From Labyrinthula sp. Ha (lineage: Eukaryota; Sar; Bigyra; Labyrinthulida; Labyrinthulaceae): a stretch of 64,000 bases of DNA. Positions 9,677 through 22,786 of this stretch are shown here, piece after piece. Below the pieces are notes generated by a model that saw nothing but the letters and a program-made list of their open reading frames with translations, did not search any database and was not told the DNA's origin. Positions within the stretch are counted from its first letter, which is position 1, and each line of letters begins with the position of its first letter. The DNA lies in NCBI GenBank assembly GCA_015227615.1, contig JAALGZ010000011.1, forward strand, positions 496,001 through 560,000, given 5' to 3'. The position numbers and the translations under genes were made by a program.

Positions 9677-11417
9677 GTCTTAAATAATTCAAGTTTGACT
9701 TGACTTCTGTGGAACAGAGTGCTGAGAAAACAGGTTGTTTAGCTTATTTATTGAAAGAAAAAATGTTTATTGCTTTCAGCACCCACTATATCTTGTGATA
9801 TGGCATTATGGCTTATTTAGTTACATATTTTGCTAAATATTTTCAGGAACCCGTAAGCTTTTTAGTTAAGACCCTCTGTAGCTGAGGGTATCAATGGCCA
9901 AAAGTTTATCATACAGTTACAAGTGAAAATAAGACATTACTCGAACCCGATGAAACTTTCTATCTGTTATTACATTGACCTTTTGTATTATTTCTTAATG
10001 TGCTATAACTCTGCAAGATTTATATAAATAAAAGTTAGGGGCGGTATGTTATTATAATCATTAATAGTATTACAGTGCACTTCGAAAATAAAATAAACCC
10101 TAGAAGCAGAAAGATATGAAGAGAAACTGAACTCTAGAATGATAAGTGCATTTGCCTTGTCCTTCACCGGTGCTCTTAATATTGGAAGCCATGCTTCTGG
10201 TATTTTTACTTTTGGTGTGTAATCAATGGTGGTAACAATATATTATCCAAAATTGATATCCATATGAGTGAGAGAAATATGTACAAATGGGTAAATGTGC
10301 TGTATTCGCTTAATCTTTGGGGCATTAGGGAGGTTTTCGATTTTGTCATTTCCAAAATGCCACTTAGCTTTGAGCCTCTGACTTAGAACACCACACTTAC
10401 AATATGTAATATGGTCAAAATACTAAAAACTTTTCTTCTAGTTTAAGCTAAGCTTCAGTCCAACATTTGTGAGAAAGGTGTAATCCCTCAATTTTGAATC
10501 TAGGCACTACTTCCTCATTAACAGACATATATATATCAGCTTAAAGCGCAACTAAGCTCCAATGCACATCCGTGAAATATAGCGGTAATAAATACCAGTG
10601 CATATTCTTTTTGTTGAATCCTTCAAGGATTTTCAGTGTCTAGAGTAGCAGTAATACGTATATACTAGTAATATTACGTTATGTAACATAGGAAACTTTG
10701 AGCGCTGCAAGGGCCCAACTTATTAATTTGGGAACCTTTTCTTCATTCTTTTGACTTTGGAGTCGATTTATGAGTTTATATTTCGTAGTGGGGTTTTGAC
10801 ATAGCCGTATATAATAGTGAGCATAAATACGAAAGTTAAGCGTTAACAACAATAACTAAGGGCAAGAGATTGCATCACATTTTATTGTCATTTGAAAGAT
10901 AAAGTATTTACCGGCCAGAGGCGTGTTATTCAACTCTGTGGAATAACGACTAAGAGAAAATCAAGTCACTACACGTGGCTTTCCGATGAGAAAATTTAGA
11001 TTTTCAGAGGGCCCAATCCAACATTCATGTGAGCCAACTGCTACCATATGTTAATTGAAATGAAATTTTTATATACTCTACAGTAAGATTTCAGCCAATT
11101 ATGAAATATATGACATAAAAATTCTGTACTTTAAGCTAATAATTGCCTCAATCCAAAAGACGGGTGTTACAGTACTTTGCTTCTCTTAATTCGATATTAA
11201 TTCCGGTTTGAAACGCCCCAGAAATTAGAGCACAAAACTAAAGTTTTAACTAATTTTCTCCATAGAAAAAAGCTATGTAAACCTTTCATCATCGACCCGC
11301 CGTAAACCCTAACCATCTAGTCTTTTCTATCAAGTTTAACCTTTTGTTCTTCATTCTCTTTGAACCTAGCTTCTCACTTAAACTAGCTCCAGAAAATTCT
11401 TGCAAAACACCATCGAA

Positions 11418-11437
11418 ATATATATATATATATATAT
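11418..11437. repeat. (AT)10 microsatellite
   Basis: Simple alternating AT tract of 20 nt in non-coding DNA. Confidence 0.8.
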
Positions 11438-11582
11438 TCTAAGAAATATCTTTAGTTATTGTGTTACCTCTTACAAATATTCCTTTATCTTACAAGTTGC
11501 AACATTCTCAATAATCCAACATTGCAGAATCAAAATGAGAGTCTTATGATACTAACGTTACGCAAATACCAATAACTGAAAC

Positions 11583-11708
11583 TAGGCGTGTTTATCGAGA
11601 TAACAAGAGCTTCTCGAGAAGGATTTTACCTAAATATTTGTTTTCAGAGATAACGAGAAAGTTTGTCACTAGAAGCTCTTGTTAAATCTCTCTCGTTAAA
11701 CACGCCTA
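11583..11708. mobile_element. hAT-like MITE with 8-bp target duplication
   Basis: A 126-bp fold-back element. The outer 12 bp of each end are perfect inverted repeats (TAGGCGTGTTTA), and the arms stay complementary, with small gaps, for about 35 bp (both contain ACAAGAGCTTCT or its complement). It is flanked by perfect 8-bp direct repeats, ACTGAAAC, at 11,575-11,582 and 11,709-11,716. An 8-bp duplication with short TAG-starting ends points to the hAT superfamily. It encodes nothing, so it must have been moved by a transposase elsewhere. The perfect duplication suggests a fairly recent insertion. Confidence 0.8.
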
Positions 11709-11990
11709 ACTGAAACCGCGGGTGAGAAAATAATAACTGGTGTAACACGACTTACCAGCGAAACTTTCTAGTTTCTGTTCTATCACGTTTCATCTACTCT
11801 TCGAGCTCAAATCTCCGACAGCACCAATGGTTTATGGTAAGAGCTAGTTCTTATGTTGATATTTTCTAGTTCTTACCTATATAGTCGCACACAAAAGAAA
11901 CAAGTTCTATAGTAAGCGGTAAGTCAACCAAAAAGTTTATAGTTTTAACTTTAGACAAAAAGAACAAGTATATAAAGTTGGATAAATAGA

Positions 11991-13091
11991 ATGTGTATGA
12001 CAACAGGAGGAGCAACTTTACCAGAGAACTCACTTTGCGGAAGGTTCGGGACTTGTGTGGAAAACTCTTGCATCTGTGATATGAACTTTCAGCAAAGTTT
12101 AGACTTCTTTCCAGTTCTTGGACAAGATTCTGGGGCCAGGAAAATTTACCTCAATTTTACTGAAGAAGGTGACGATGTGAATTTCAAAGCTTTTTACCAA
12201 GAGTTTTTTCGGCAATCACCGTGCACGAAGTTTCTTCCAGTGTTCAACTTTATTTTTGCTTCAATCATTATAACCACTTCTAGCGCATTTTTCTACTCGA
12301 TGTATTTTAAGAAAACGAGGAGAATCAAAGAAATTCATATTTGTAGAAGTTTTGCTTATTTTTTTATTGTTCTAGATGGAATATTGAAACTTTCTCTTCC
12401 TGAAGAAAACTTTTATCCTTTTAATATGGCAACTTCACTTGTTGTCTCTTTTCTGATATTTTTTGTGACAAGTACTTGTTTTTTATACTTTCATAAACAC
12501 AGTGAATATCATTTAAAGAAAGCTAAAACACTATATAGTTTGAAGGTAACTTATTTTGGATTTGATATGGAAAAGTTTTTTAAAAGACAAGTGAAGTTTT
12601 CAGGAGTTGTAGATATATTTATCTTTGCTATTTTATATTTTATTCCTCCGATTATGATCGAAATGCTAAGGAAAAGGGATACATTTCAACTTGAACTTCT
12701 TGAACTTTCTCAGATAATTATTATTGCTCAGAATATTTTGGGATTGATTTTTCTCCTCTACCTCTTTTTGTTATCAAGAATACTTTTTTCTGCTTTAATT
12801 ACTGATCTACAAACTTTAGAAGAAGCAGTGACTTCAAGAAAACATAATCCAAGTTTTAAAGGTGAAACCTATTCAAGTATTGAACCAACTCCAATAAGCA
12901 AGCAACAAAAATTAGCGCAATTGATTAGTAGAGCAAGACGGACTAGAAGATTGTTAACAGTGTACTTTGCATTTTGGATGATTATCTTTGCTTTACCTAT
13001 TTTTATAGCTTCAGCAAGACCCATTTTTCAATATGTTGCTCCTTTGATGACTGGTATTTTTTTTCCAATTATATCAGTTCATTTTTATTAA
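11991..13091 (+). CDS. Seven-helix membrane protein with Cys-rich N-terminus
   Basis: A 366-residue frame with ATG at 11,991 (a second ATG follows at 11,997). Residues 1-30 contain a small cysteine cluster (LCGRFGTCVENSCICD) like half an EGF domain, and then a polar stretch of about 50 residues. Seven hydrophobic segments follow, at about residues 83-105, 118-135, 143-165, 200-220, 240-270, 322-340 and 345-366. A charged cytoplasmic-type loop (RTRR, many Ser/Thr) lies before the sixth. This is the topology of a receptor or of TOM1/THH1-type proteins, but no signature motif decides. No signal peptide is seen, so an upstream exon may be missing. Function unknown; membrane location is inferred from hydrophobicity. 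Confidence 0.75.
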   Translation: MCMTTGGATLPENSLCGRFGTCVENSCICDMNFQQSLDFFPVLGQDSGARKIYLNFTEEGDDVNFKAFYQEFFRQSPCTKFLPVFNFIFASIIITTSSAFFYSMYFKKTRRIKEIHICRSFAYFFIVLDGILKLSLPEENFYPFNMATSLVVSFLIFFVTSTCFLYFHKHSEYHLKKAKTLYSLKVTYFGFDMEKFFKRQVKFSGVVDIFIFAILYFIPPIMIEMLRKRDTFQLELLELSQIIIIAQNILGLIFLLYLFLLSRILFSALITDLQTLEEAVTSRKHNPSFKGETYSSIEPTPISKQQKLAQLISRARRTRRLLTVYFAFWMIIFALPIFIASARPIFQYVAPLMTGIFFPIISVHFY

Positions 13092-16000
13092 GTAGAATAG
13101 ATAACTTTTTGTAGAAATAATAAATATATGCTTCGAATGAACTCAATTTTGGTCTCAATATAAACGCACGATTTTAATCTTTGTTTTCTTTAAAGCATAT
13201 GTTTCGTATATTTGAGAAAAATTGTCAGTAGCATGATACGCACATGAAACAGTTCTTGTAAGGTTAAAGCCAATTGAATGAGGAGTATCTTCATTCATAC
13301 GCTATAGAAAATAACACCAACCATAAAAACTGTCACATCGCGTTTTATATGAAATAGAGAAGCAATTTTCATTTTGCACTGCTAATGTGTAGACTGCAGT
13401 TACATTTATATTTTGCATTTTCATGCACAGTGCGCCCACATTCTGAAATCAAGCTTTATAAAATCGTTTTTACAAGAGTTTTACCCTCCAGGATATCTGT
13501 AGACGTTTAGATAAGACTCAACTTCAAAACTCTGCTATATTCCCACGTTCAAATCATAATCGAGTTCTTATTGTAGAAGCACACTAGTATCTATGAATGG
13601 AAATGAATCTTAAAGTTAAGATGTCAGTTATGGCTTCTTCTGGTAACTTAAAAATGTCCACATAATAAATTATTTACCATTTAGCTAGTACACAGAAAAA
13701 TTTGGTATACTTTCTTTGGTGGCAAATAACTGTCTTTAGCTAATTTGAGCTAAGTAATCCTGTACTTTACTGCATTTGTTTCTGAAGTTGTTAGATTCAT
13801 TGTATTGTCATATTGAATAAATACTAAGTAACTTCTGTAGAACACATACTATTTTTCGTCTTGGATTTTTGAACAAATGAATTACCTGATTCTGGACTAT
13901 TTTGATGGGAGATTAAGCTAGAATTGCCTTACTCCAAGATTATGGATCTGTATATTCTTCCCAAAACTAAATGTAACCGGGCCCAATTTCGTATGTACCT
14001 GTACAGTAGCAGAAAAATTACGGTGATGCTCTAGAAAAAAAGAGAAATACATTTGTGTAACAGTAACTTTCTTAGTTCAAACAAAGGCATAATGAATCGC
14101 TTAATATGGTCGAAAAGTTATATTTTGTTCGATGACTGGTGTTGAAAGGACACATGCATTCTATTTGAAGAAAGGGTTTCTAACAAGTAATATACTTCTA
14201 GCAAGACTACCTAGTATGGCGATGATTTTTTGTTTGTTGAAAGTGGATAAATGTATTTTGCTAAGAGTCCAGGAGTTTTCCGTATTTTGTAAGTTTGGCA
14301 CTGTACCCAAATTAAACATGTTTATGTAAAGCAAGTACCTTAAATCAATTGAAAATTAAGACAACTAGTTTTGTATTCTAAATAATAAGCCCATAGATAC
14401 ATTTCTGAAGGCATGGAGATACGTGCTGGGCATATACAGGGGAAAATGTTAGGCTAAGGCAATGCTTTAAATTACTAGAAATGGAAATAGGGCCAAGTAC
14501 CTCTCAACAAATAACCTATACTTACATTCTTCTTGAGAAACATACTTTTGGCAAAGCGATAGCTTGCCAACTGAATTATATATCCATAAGAATTAAATCG
14601 TTCTAAAGTTAGATAATATTTCCAATAAAATATAGGAAAACTAGAATCAAATAATGTTTCGGACCTTCAGACATTATGCGCTAAGAACTACCGCTCCTTC
14701 CGTTTTGGTATCGACCCTTTTCCAATGATGCGTCAATTTTTTCTAGGACCATCTGCCTTTAATTAAATTTTAAGTAGTAAATTCCAGGGGCTGGACGGTT
14801 AAAAGATTTCTGTATGTTATAGGTTTTTCACACACTCTGTAAGATTTTTTTATACTCCATGCAGTACTATACGTTGGATAAAGGTAAATCAAGACGAACA
14901 TCCGAAAATAATAAAAAGCAAGATTTAAATATGAAAATTGAAAATAAGATTTTGTAATTTTTTTGATGGAACTAGAATGTCCATATGGATCTTCCGTATA
15001 CATCAGAACATCCAGTTTCATTATTTCTCCTACAGATTGTCTACACGAATATAAGAATGAGCTGATTATTAAATTTTTAGTCTAGAGACAAACCTTGACA
15101 GCAGACGGGGATACACAATAAACCCTAAGGGGATATATGAAGGAGGAGGAACAGTCAAAGAGAACTATTAAACTTAGTTTACTGTTGCTATATATTAGCT
15201 GCAAATCTCCTATTATCTTAACCATATATGTAAATAGTACGCTAGCGTTTTTAGAAACAAAGTATCGGGTAATATAACCTGTGACAATGCTTAACTTTGC
15301 CTAGATGCAAACACGAGGATAGATTAAAGGATGCTATCTAGTTCTCTCATATCAAGTGTAAGTTGAAGAAATATTGAACATTTGGAGCTGAAAAGTAAAA
15401 TTAAGTCATAGGTGTACATGATAAAACTCTAGGTTCGAGTTTGATGGCATTGATGTTTACATAAAATAATATATAGCTGTTCAGATTATATTACTAGATA
15501 TAAGCGCTATAATTATAAATAAACTCCAAAAATACAAAGACTTTATTGGTGCTGTGTAATGCTAGTATATGCCCATTTCTATTGCTGGGCAAGAATCAAT
15601 ATTCTTGTTGAATAATAACGTAAAAACACGAAGTAAATAATAAATCAAGGCATGTTTTTGAATTACAGGACCAGATAGTTAACAATTTGAAGTTTCAGTT
15701 TTCGAAAGGAGCTGATGCCACTTTAAGTTCCACTTTGTGATGTTTGGTTGATTTTTATAAATATATCTAATGAAAAATATATTTTTAGGATACTGGCTTT
15801 CTAATTCCATAGTATCCCATTTATTATAATATTATAAGAGTAACACTATATGTTTCTTACTTAAGAAGGGTAAAATTATTACCATTTTATCTGACAACTG
15901 TGATGAATTGTGTGGGAACGCCCATGAAAAATTCAAGTTTCAGGAATAATGAGGAACGGATCTTGAGATCATTAAACCAGCACTTCTAAACATTCATAGT

Positions 16001-17505
16001 GAGGGAGTTGAGCTTACTTTCAGTTTAATATTAATATTATTTAGTGTTAAATAGAGTTGAATTAGCTTCAACAGAATGGAAACACCAAGACGTTTTTATA
16101 TATTTCCTCAGTGTTGTCACCTGCTGTTACAATTGCATGATCATACGTCGATAATCATTTAGCCTAGCTAAGGTCACCTAATTTTTTTGAATAGATGCTA
16201 TTCCGGGTATGTTATTAGTGCATCAAACAAGTTTTGCCGATTTATTTTGAAGTGTTTGGAAACGAGACTCTAAAGTTATGAAGTTATCTACCACAAAGTT
16301 AATTCTATTTCTTGTAATTATTAATGTTGTTGTAAATGACAGTACTCTATGTTGAAATATAGTTTAGAGTGCGGCTGTGATGAATTTTTTATAATGAACC
16401 AAACATTTTTTGTAGAAGTTAGATTTTTTTTTATTACTCAGTCACCTGCCACTGGTTGAGGTATATAAATAAGAAGTTTTATCCATTTATCCCCATTGGG
16501 TAAATTATTGAGAATATCGTACTCATTTTTAAATATGATTAAAGATTATTGACACCATTTTTTACTCGTTTTCAACAGGATTTATACAATAGTGTGAACA
16601 ATTATACTTCATTTGCTTAGCCTTGCGATGACAACAATCTTTGAACTACAACTTAAGAAATTTTCATAAGAGCTTAGTTATCATGTGTTCCTAAGCAAAG
16701 CATATATTTTTCTTTTTGAACCAGAGTAAAACGCGCCTCTTTGAATGAACATATATTTTTTCTCAACCTTTGCTCACAAATTATTTCTTACGCCAATATA
16801 TGGTAGAAATACGGTGCTTTCATAACGACTTCCCGCTCTAAGTGCCTAACGAAGATTCTAAGTGCTACAAGTAAAAGTGTAAGCTACAAAATGTACATTT
16901 ATGAGGAACAATCTTATGGTCATGATATTTTACTATGTTCAGGTTATATATCCGGTTAATGCAACTATGCACGTAGTATTCCTTTTACACATTTTCTAAT
17001 TGTTCCTTGGTGAGCGCCAACAAAGCATTTATCTAAACTAAATTAATACTTGCAGTTGTAACTTTTGTACATACATAGAACCATTACAGTTTCCCTTGGC
17101 AGTAAATATTGTTGTTTTACTGTTTTAGCACTTTTTTCTTTTGCATAGATATAGTCAAAGAAATAAATTCTAGGTTTTTCCCCATCATATTTTCATTTGT
17201 TATTTAACCAATAACTCATTCAAAATGCTCTATCCTGTCCATTCTAAGATCTAAGCCCCTACACCTGACTTGGTTTGATTACATCATGTTCTGTTGGGCT
17301 CTTGTAGTTACTTTCTGAAAAGTGTTGACGTGAGATATAACTGTATCCGAAAATCATAGTTAAAAAGCCTCAGATCTTATAAAACTAGTTCTCGTATTCT
17401 ACTTTCCTCTAGCCATTTTACCATGACATTTGGTTGCAGAAAACATCAAGTTTTACAGTCAGTAGTATAGAATTTACCTACTTACTTACATAAAAAGGAG
17501 ATTCC
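13092..17505. other. Gene-poor AT-rich region
   Basis: Over 4 kb with only short random open frames, for example at 14.1 and 14.8-15.0 kb. I see no RNA gene, repeat array or recognisable transposon protein. Confidence 0.45.
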
Positions 17506-17910
17506 ATGGCATTGCCAATTGAGACCATTGTCCTAAGTCTTACATTCAGGAGGTCTGATTTCATACCGATACATTATCCAGTGTTACTAATTTTGTTGCC
17601 ATTTCTTCTTCCAGTCTCTTCCGGACTGATAATGCTTGTTCTTGTCTTATTTCTTGAGCGTTTATTACACTTCTGGTTCCTTCCAGTTTATTTTAGCTAT
17701 ACTGGCTTAGTTTCAATAACTCTATATGACAGCCACATGTTACCTAAGGTCTCCCTAGGTTTGTCTCCCCAGAAATTGCGCTTTCTCAAAGTTTCCAATC
17801 CAATTAACCTGGATTCACAAAAAGCACAAAACAAGAGTGAAGCTTCACGGAAGATGGCTCCTATGCCTCGAAATTCTAAGATGTGGGTTCCAGATGATTT
17901 ATTGCGATAG
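17506..17910 (+). CDS. Possible small membrane protein
   Basis: A 134-residue frame starting at an ATG with a purine-rich leader. Two or three hydrophobic segments (residues about 25-70) are followed by a basic, polar tail (SQKAQNKSEASRK). The opposite strand is full of stops, so it is not a shadow of another gene. No family is recognised, and it abuts the decayed LINE, so it may also be chance. Low certainty. Confidence 0.35.
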   Translation: MALPIETIVLSLTFRRSDFIPIHYPVLLILLPFLLPVSSGLIMLVLVLFLERLLHFWFLPVYFSYTGLVSITLYDSHMLPKVSLGLSPQKLRFLKVSNPINLDSQKAQNKSEASRKMAPMPRNSKMWVPDDLLR

Positions 17911-18099
17911 TGAAGCGTTGTTTATCCCAGTTACAAGTTATTTTTCTCTAATTCTTATGTTCAAGCTCACTTTCTTATATTTCTGACAATTCTTATATAT
18001 ATATACGTGTTCACGATCCTTTTGCAAGAGACGAAGTCAACTGCTTCTATTTGGCTGAGATGTTGATATTTCTGTTGTTTTTTCTTTTGTTATCTTTAT

Positions 18100-21000
18100 T
18101 TTCTTATGTTATTGCTGTTTCTGTTTTTTAAAAGTTGTCTAGGAGGAGACGGGCCTTCTTTTGCATTGTTGCCCCTACCTTCTCTCCCCTTGGCTGTGTT
18201 TATATTGTCGAAGAAATAGCGACATGTCGGGTTGTTTAGGTTACAGAGCTTCAAGAGTTAAAGTTACTATTTCAGAAGCCAAGATTTTCAGTTCAAGGGG
18301 TTTCTAGGTCAGATGCGAAGATTGGAGTTACCCAGAGGCTATTAATCAGGTTGCATAATCAAACACTTCGGAGGTTGGTTAACAGGGTTTTCCTGAAATG
18401 TGATTGGGGGCTTGTTCCAGTGCTTTATGGATTGTTTGGGTACGGTGGATGATTGGATGGCCTATCTAGACTTAATAGCCCGGAAGTGGTGTGGTTGTTG
18501 GTATTGGTTTATACAGTAAGTCTTCTAGTTCCAGTGTTTCTAATGTTTCCCTTATTGCAAATCTCTCGGTTCTATGTTGAATATTGGTAGAGTTTCTTCT
18601 CACTGCAGACAGTTGATCAACTTCTACTGAACTGTTGGATGTAGTTGATGATTCTTTTCTTCACGATCTTATATCTATGCAAATCCTTTTCATTCACCTA
18701 GAATTTATGGTGGCTGACGTTCTCTACATACTTCTTTACCTATTTGCAAAGTTGCTTGGATCACATCTTTATCTCACTGGTTAAGTTCCAGCTTTTTATA
18801 TTTTAAAGTAGTGGAGCTATAGCCATCTACCTTACGAGTTTGGGTTTTTTACATATTATATTATTGAGTTTGATCTAAGTGAGTCACAGCAATGTCCCAG
18901 TATATTTTTTTCCTGTCATATTTTTAACACCTTTGTTTCAGATATCCCGCTGGTAGTAAAATAGCTCCAAGGTATTAAACAGAAATGACTCCATCAATTT
19001 TCACTTGGTCCAGATGGATGTTGGGCACAGCTTCTCTGAGTTGTTCTACGAGTTTTTTTTCTGGTGTGTATGAGGAGTTTTGTGTCTTCTCTTGACCAGA
19101 TTTAGTACCGTCAAAAAACCATGATCCTCTATGCCAGTTATATTCCAGTTTCTTTTCAAAATTCCTATCACATTGCTCACGATAGAGTGCTTTGACAACC
19201 TGGTTCATAAGTTCTTTGCTATCAACCCCATGATGTTATTTCTTCTTTCTATCTTATTTATTGTAATTATATTTAAGTTTTATTGAAGGTTAGTTACATG
19301 ATGAACTTTGATAAGTTGCTCTATGAAACGAGCGACATGTGACCGGTGTTTACGGAATGTTGCTACGTTTTCTGCAAAAGCTTATAGCTGGATCACTTCA
19401 TATCCAAGGTAACCCTTTTCTAATATATTTTCTACTTGTTTATAAATAATGCTATTCAAGACTGTTATAAAAAACGTGGACTATAGTGACTCCCGTTGCA
19501 TAACACCTCAAGTTATGCTGATGTACTTTGAGTTACAGTTTCCAATAAAAACCTTAGATTTTGCTAGACTGTAGAGGCAAGTTACTTTCTTTACCAGACG
19601 TTTGAATTAATGTTCTCTAAGAGGGCAACCTGGTTGAGTTTATTTGAGATTGAGTCAAACGCATTTTTCAAGTCCACTAAGATTATTTAGAGGTTTTAAT
19701 TTCTTTTACACTCTTGCACATGATTTTTTCAATACTTCAATTTTGTGAAGTGCTAGTTTTCCTGTTCTGAATCTTGACTGGTAAGAGGGTATTTTATTTG
19801 CAACTAGCTTCAGTTTTCTGTTGATAAGTATTGTCAGAAGTTTAAAGGTTGTGTTGAGGAGAGTTGTAGGGTCGAATTTCTAGGGTCGCATTGTTCACCT
19901 TTTCCTTTATATATGAAAATGAAATTGGCATTAAAAAAGTGTTTCTTCATTTTTTGGTTTAAACTTCCCTGTTGTGAAAAATCTTTTGACGATTCTGGTA
20001 GCGATTTTCAAAAACACTTTGAAGTTTTCAGGATTTCATTTTGCGCCACATCTTCTGCTGGTGCTTATTTATTCCTTAGTGCTTTCAAGGCAAGTTGAAG
20101 TTTTTCAGAAGTTGGTGGCAATAGATTAATATCTCTTTCTTGAATGTAGTTGTGCGCTCTTGGTTCTGCTATGCTGTATAGTTCTTCTCTTTTTAGATCG
20201 TTGTTGTTGCATTTAAAATATTTTTGTGTTGAAACTATGTGGTCCCAGAATATGTCAACCCTTTTTTGGAGTTTACTGTGTTTCCAGTGTTGTTCTTTGC
20301 CAGTTTGACACGCGAAGGTTTCCTTTTACTTAACCTCTTTCATTTTCTGTAGGTTTTTCTTGTGTTGTTGCTCGCAAAATTCAGCTTTATTTTTGAACAC
20401 AGCTTCTCTATGCACCCATTCGGATCTTTTAGAGCTACGCTAAGAACCTGCTTGGAGATTTCTGTAAACTGTTCCAGTTTCAAATATTTCCAGTAGTTTC
20501 GCTTCTATTCCATTAGTCAGTTTATGTTTTCACAGTTGAATATTCTGAATGCGCGTATTTCTGGTCGGGGTAATATCTCCTGGATCAATTCTTTTGTAAC
20601 TCCGTTGAGCTTCTGAAATGTAATTGAGGCAGGGTCCACTCCTTTTTCTCGGAGCTTGCCTAAAAGTTTTGAATCAGACAGCGTATGATTCTCTTTTAAA
20701 TTGATCGATACATCTCCCTTTCTTATATTTTTTAGGTGAGGGCGTTTTGCAGTTTTGGATGAGCAAAGCTTCTTTTCCAATGTGATCCTACCATTCTTTG
20801 TGTTTTTTTCTTTTACTGAGGCTCCACTATACTTTGAAACATTTACCCGCACATGCTTATTCATTATGATGAAAACTCCGACCCTTTATGTACACCGTCT
20901 TTCTGGAAGTAGGTTGTGTGTTTTCTAGATCCACTTTTAACTGTTGCGAAGCGATGGTTTACTATGTGCAAGCCATGTTGGAGTAGTTTTTCCGTTATCA

Positions 21001-21540
21001 GATTCCCATCTACGTAGCTTCTATTTTTTAGCCCAAATTTCTGTTCGTTAGGTCTTAGGTTTCTATTAATTTGGGCATTAAATTGCCCTATTAGCACTAA
21101 CTCCCCTCTCTTATTCAGCTTTTTCAGTACCTCATTTTCCAGTTGCTGCAGAGTTCTTCTGTAGGTATGAGCACCATATCCAGTGTATGCGGCCTAGATG
21201 CCCATCAATCTTAGGGTTTTATTGTTTTCGAAGGAGAACTTGGTAACAAGGATCCTGTCACTGACTGAAGAGACACAAGTTAGGCTTGGAACCAACCGTT
21301 GCACTGCGACGATGGCTACGCCAGTAGATCATTCAGTGGTGTCCGGGAAGATGAACCTACATTTCTTGGCCTGACTAACTTTTTCACTTCTTTTCTTAAG
21401 TATTTTCACTCCTTTTCTTCCAACTTGTTTGGATCAGCAAAACGATTAGTGAAGATGTTGAAAAGAGGGAGTCCCTTTAGAGTTTTCAGGTTGTTTTGAG
21501 TGAGACCACCTACGATAATCGAAGGAACTAATGCTCTTTC
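18100..21540 (-). mobile_element. Decayed non-LTR retrotransposon (APE-type LINE)
   Basis: Reading the minus strand from about 21.5 kb downward gives the pieces of a LINE pol protein in the right order. An apurinic-like endonuclease lies at about 21.3-20.86 kb (SDRILVTK..., then LIGQFNAQI, normally GDFNAxI). A linker follows at 20.86-20.5 kb. The reverse transcriptase region spans 20.2-19.3 kb, with the pre-palm EKLQLALKALRN block, LLNTTFKLLTILINRKLK, and VDLKNAFDSI. Next come an AFAENV box where FADD is expected, and YLGAIL near 18.95 kb. Many stops and frame changes interrupt it and the catalytic Asp pair is lost, so it is long dead. The 3' limit is approximate; no poly-A tail or target duplication was found. 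Clade uncertain (RTE/CR1/L1-like). Confidence 0.8.
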
Positions 21541-21781
21541 AAGTTCTTGAAAGCTCATAGAATCTGGGGACCCATTAGGGTGGCGTCTAGACTAAGAGAC
21601 GCGCTCAGAAAAGTTTTGTTGTAACATTTTTCACTTTGCCCAAAATTTAGAATTTGCCGAAATTTCATTGTCAAATTGCTTGGGCGATATGGCCTGTTCA
21701 TTTGTGCTATCCCAGGATTTTGGACTAACCGTTTGAGCATAAATTCGTTAGTGATTTTGAAAAGATAAAAAGGGTTCCACA

Positions 21782-22699
21782 ATGGAAAGAGTTAAACGAG
21801 TTTTCTATAACAGCAATCTTAGTATTGAAGCCAATACCATGTTGTGGTGGACGTGGGAAAGCATAGTGCATCATATGTATTTCATCGTACTGTTTGTTCA
21901 GAGGCAATTTAGTGATAAATGGAAGACTGGGGAACTTTGGAGAGTAAACATGGAAAAGGAATGTGGTTTTTTTAAGCTTCTTTTTGGTGGAGATGATAAG
22001 TTTTGTGCGGAGGCGACCTCATCACTTTTTGCTGGGTTGTGGTTTCGCAAACCAAGTCCAAATGGAGATCACTTGCAGTGGATTGGTAGGTTGATTACTA
22101 ACTATCAGCATTCAGAAGCTACCATCCACTTTCTCATTGTTTTTCTTGGTCTTGGTATTGTATATTATCTATCATCACCTACACCTCAGAAAGTAAAAGT
22201 ACCAGCAAAGTTGCGTTGGTTGTTTTTTTTTGCATTGTATTTTGAAACAGTTACCATGTGTGTACCATATCTCTTCTTGTTTGCCTGGGCATGGTCTCCA
22301 TTTACAGGACAGAATGGCACAGAAGATTTTCATAATAGCCTCGTCACCTTTATTCAAAATCTAGATCCTGGTGAGGGAGTCCAGAAGGGTTCGTTTACCT
22401 TAGGGGTTCAGTTTGGAGCTGCTTTGATTACGATGTTCTGGGTTAGTGTGCTTGTCTTAATACTTGACGGAGTTGCTATGTGGAAAGCATGGAAATTTGC
22501 CTGGGATGGAAGAGAACAGACAATGTGGACTGCAGTTGTGTACGGCGGAACAATAGCATTTCTAGTTAGGTTTATTTCCGAGTTCTTTAGTGCCACTGGT
22601 AGAGGTGGGGTAGAGGGAGCTAGTTTGACTGAAATTGCAACTGATGCTCTCCACCATCTCTTTGGAGAGGACTATACCCCTATGTCAAGCCTTCTCTAA
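21782..22699 (+). CDS. Unrecognised multi-helix membrane protein
   Basis: A 305-residue, single-exon frame with ATG at 21,782 right after the LINE remains. Four to five hydrophobic stretches are visible (about residues 118-138, 148-175, 222-245 and 254-275). Between them are tryptophan-rich, acidic loops (WWTWESIVHH, WFRKPSPNGDHLQW, FAWAWSPFTGQNG). There is no signal peptide. The C-terminus contains a glycine-rich loop and ends with a polar tail. The protein is complete and codon use is gene-like, but I do not recognise the family. It converges with the E2 gene, 87 bp away. Confidence 0.75.
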   Translation: MERVKRVFYNSNLSIEANTMLWWTWESIVHHMYFIVLFVQRQFSDKWKTGELWRVNMEKECGFFKLLFGGDDKFCAEATSSLFAGLWFRKPSPNGDHLQWIGRLITNYQHSEATIHFLIVFLGLGIVYYLSSPTPQKVKVPAKLRWLFFFALYFETVTMCVPYLFLFAWAWSPFTGQNGTEDFHNSLVTFIQNLDPGEGVQKGSFTLGVQFGAALITMFWVSVLVLILDGVAMWKAWKFAWDGREQTMWTAVVYGGTIAFLVRFISEFFSATGRGGVEGASLTEIATDALHHLFGEDYTPMSSLL

Positions 22700-22786
22700 G
22701 TTAGTAAGAAAATACAAAACTCAAATGGTTGGAATGAGTTAAACTACTATTGATTTGTCCTAAGTGTATCAATAGCAAAACGAAGT

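Larger units (their letters stand above)
8228..11574. other. Gene-poor AT-rich region
   Basis: No complete gene is supported. It contains the coding-like remains noted separately at 9.36-9.68 kb and a 20-nt (AT) run at 11,418-11,437. Stops are dense in all frames elsewhere. Confidence 0.5.

Noticed and set aside
15425-15445. B-box-like GGTTCGAGTTT as a second tRNA gene
   Set aside because: The T stem does not pair and no D arm or anticodon arm lies upstream.
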